Source of the DNA: an uncultured Eubacteriales bacterium
GTDB taxonomy: Bacteria > Bacillota > Clostridia > Oscillospirales > Butyricicoccaceae
NCBI GenBank assembly: GCA_910586105.1
Contig: CAJUGU010000166.1
Span: 1 to 5,919 of the forward strand
Length of the DNA stretch: 5,919 bases
Reading direction: 5' to 3'
Below, piece after piece: positions 5,881 through 5,919 of this stretch. The translations under genes and the position numbers were made by a program. How positions within the stretch are numbered: position 1 is the first letter of the stretch; the number at the start of each line of letters is the position of its first letter. A model generated the notes under the pieces. The model ran no database searches. It saw nothing but the letters and a program-made list of their open reading frames with translations, and was not told the origin of the DNA.

Positions 5881-5919
5881 AAGTCAACCCCTAAAGTAAA
5901 AAAATTTTGGCAGTATAAA
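5881..5919. other. AT-rich tail without a supported feature
   Basis: Thirty-nine bases follow the methyltransferase stop. They contain an A run and an AAAATTTT block but no clear hairpin, promoter pair or start codon with a ribosome binding site. The window ends before any next gene can be judged. Confidence 0.5.

Overview
The window looks like a stretch of the transfer module of an integrative and conjugative element (ICE) from a gut-type member of the Clostridia. This rests on gene content: a Cna-B/SpaA surface protein, a VirD4-type coupling protein and a small Maff2-like membrane protein in tight same-strand order. Composition is moderate GC. This is inference from recalled families; no search was run. 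All supported genes are on the + strand.

Layout. (1) 1-2617: the 3' part of a surface protein with at least seven Cna-B repeats. It ends in an LPKTG motif followed by a single residue. The reading frame is closed by TAA at 23-25 in what still looks like repeat sequence, so the true N-terminus is outside the window or lost. (2) 2619-4355: a complete VirD4/TraG-like type IV coupling protein ATPase, starting one base after the surface-protein stop. (3) 4370-4723: a 117-residue membrane protein with a signal-like leader and two further hydrophobic helices, resembling Maff2 proteins and, in layout, VirB2-type pilins. (4) 4745-4782: a hairpin with a T-rich tail, a likely full or partial terminator. 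(5) 4813-5880: a C5-cytosine DNA methyltransferase frame with motifs I, IV, VI, VIII and X, broken by a TGA inside the catalytic Pro-Cys motif. (6) 4991-5827: a second long open frame, shifted by one base and nested inside the methyltransferase gene. It has its own Shine-Dalgarno and ATG, repeated (W)xTPxxxD motifs, and a C-terminal segment resembling C5-methyltransferase motif IX. (7) 5881-5919: a short AT-rich tail with no supported feature.

How they may work together: the surface protein may help cell contact, the VirD4 protein would deliver the relaxase-DNA complex to the channel, and the small membrane protein would be a channel or pilus component. A methyltransferase in such an operon would plausibly protect transferred DNA from restriction. 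The most striking part of the window is the methyltransferase locus. The same DNA appears to carry two conserved-looking proteins in two frames, and a six-base insertion stops one frame while leaving the other open.
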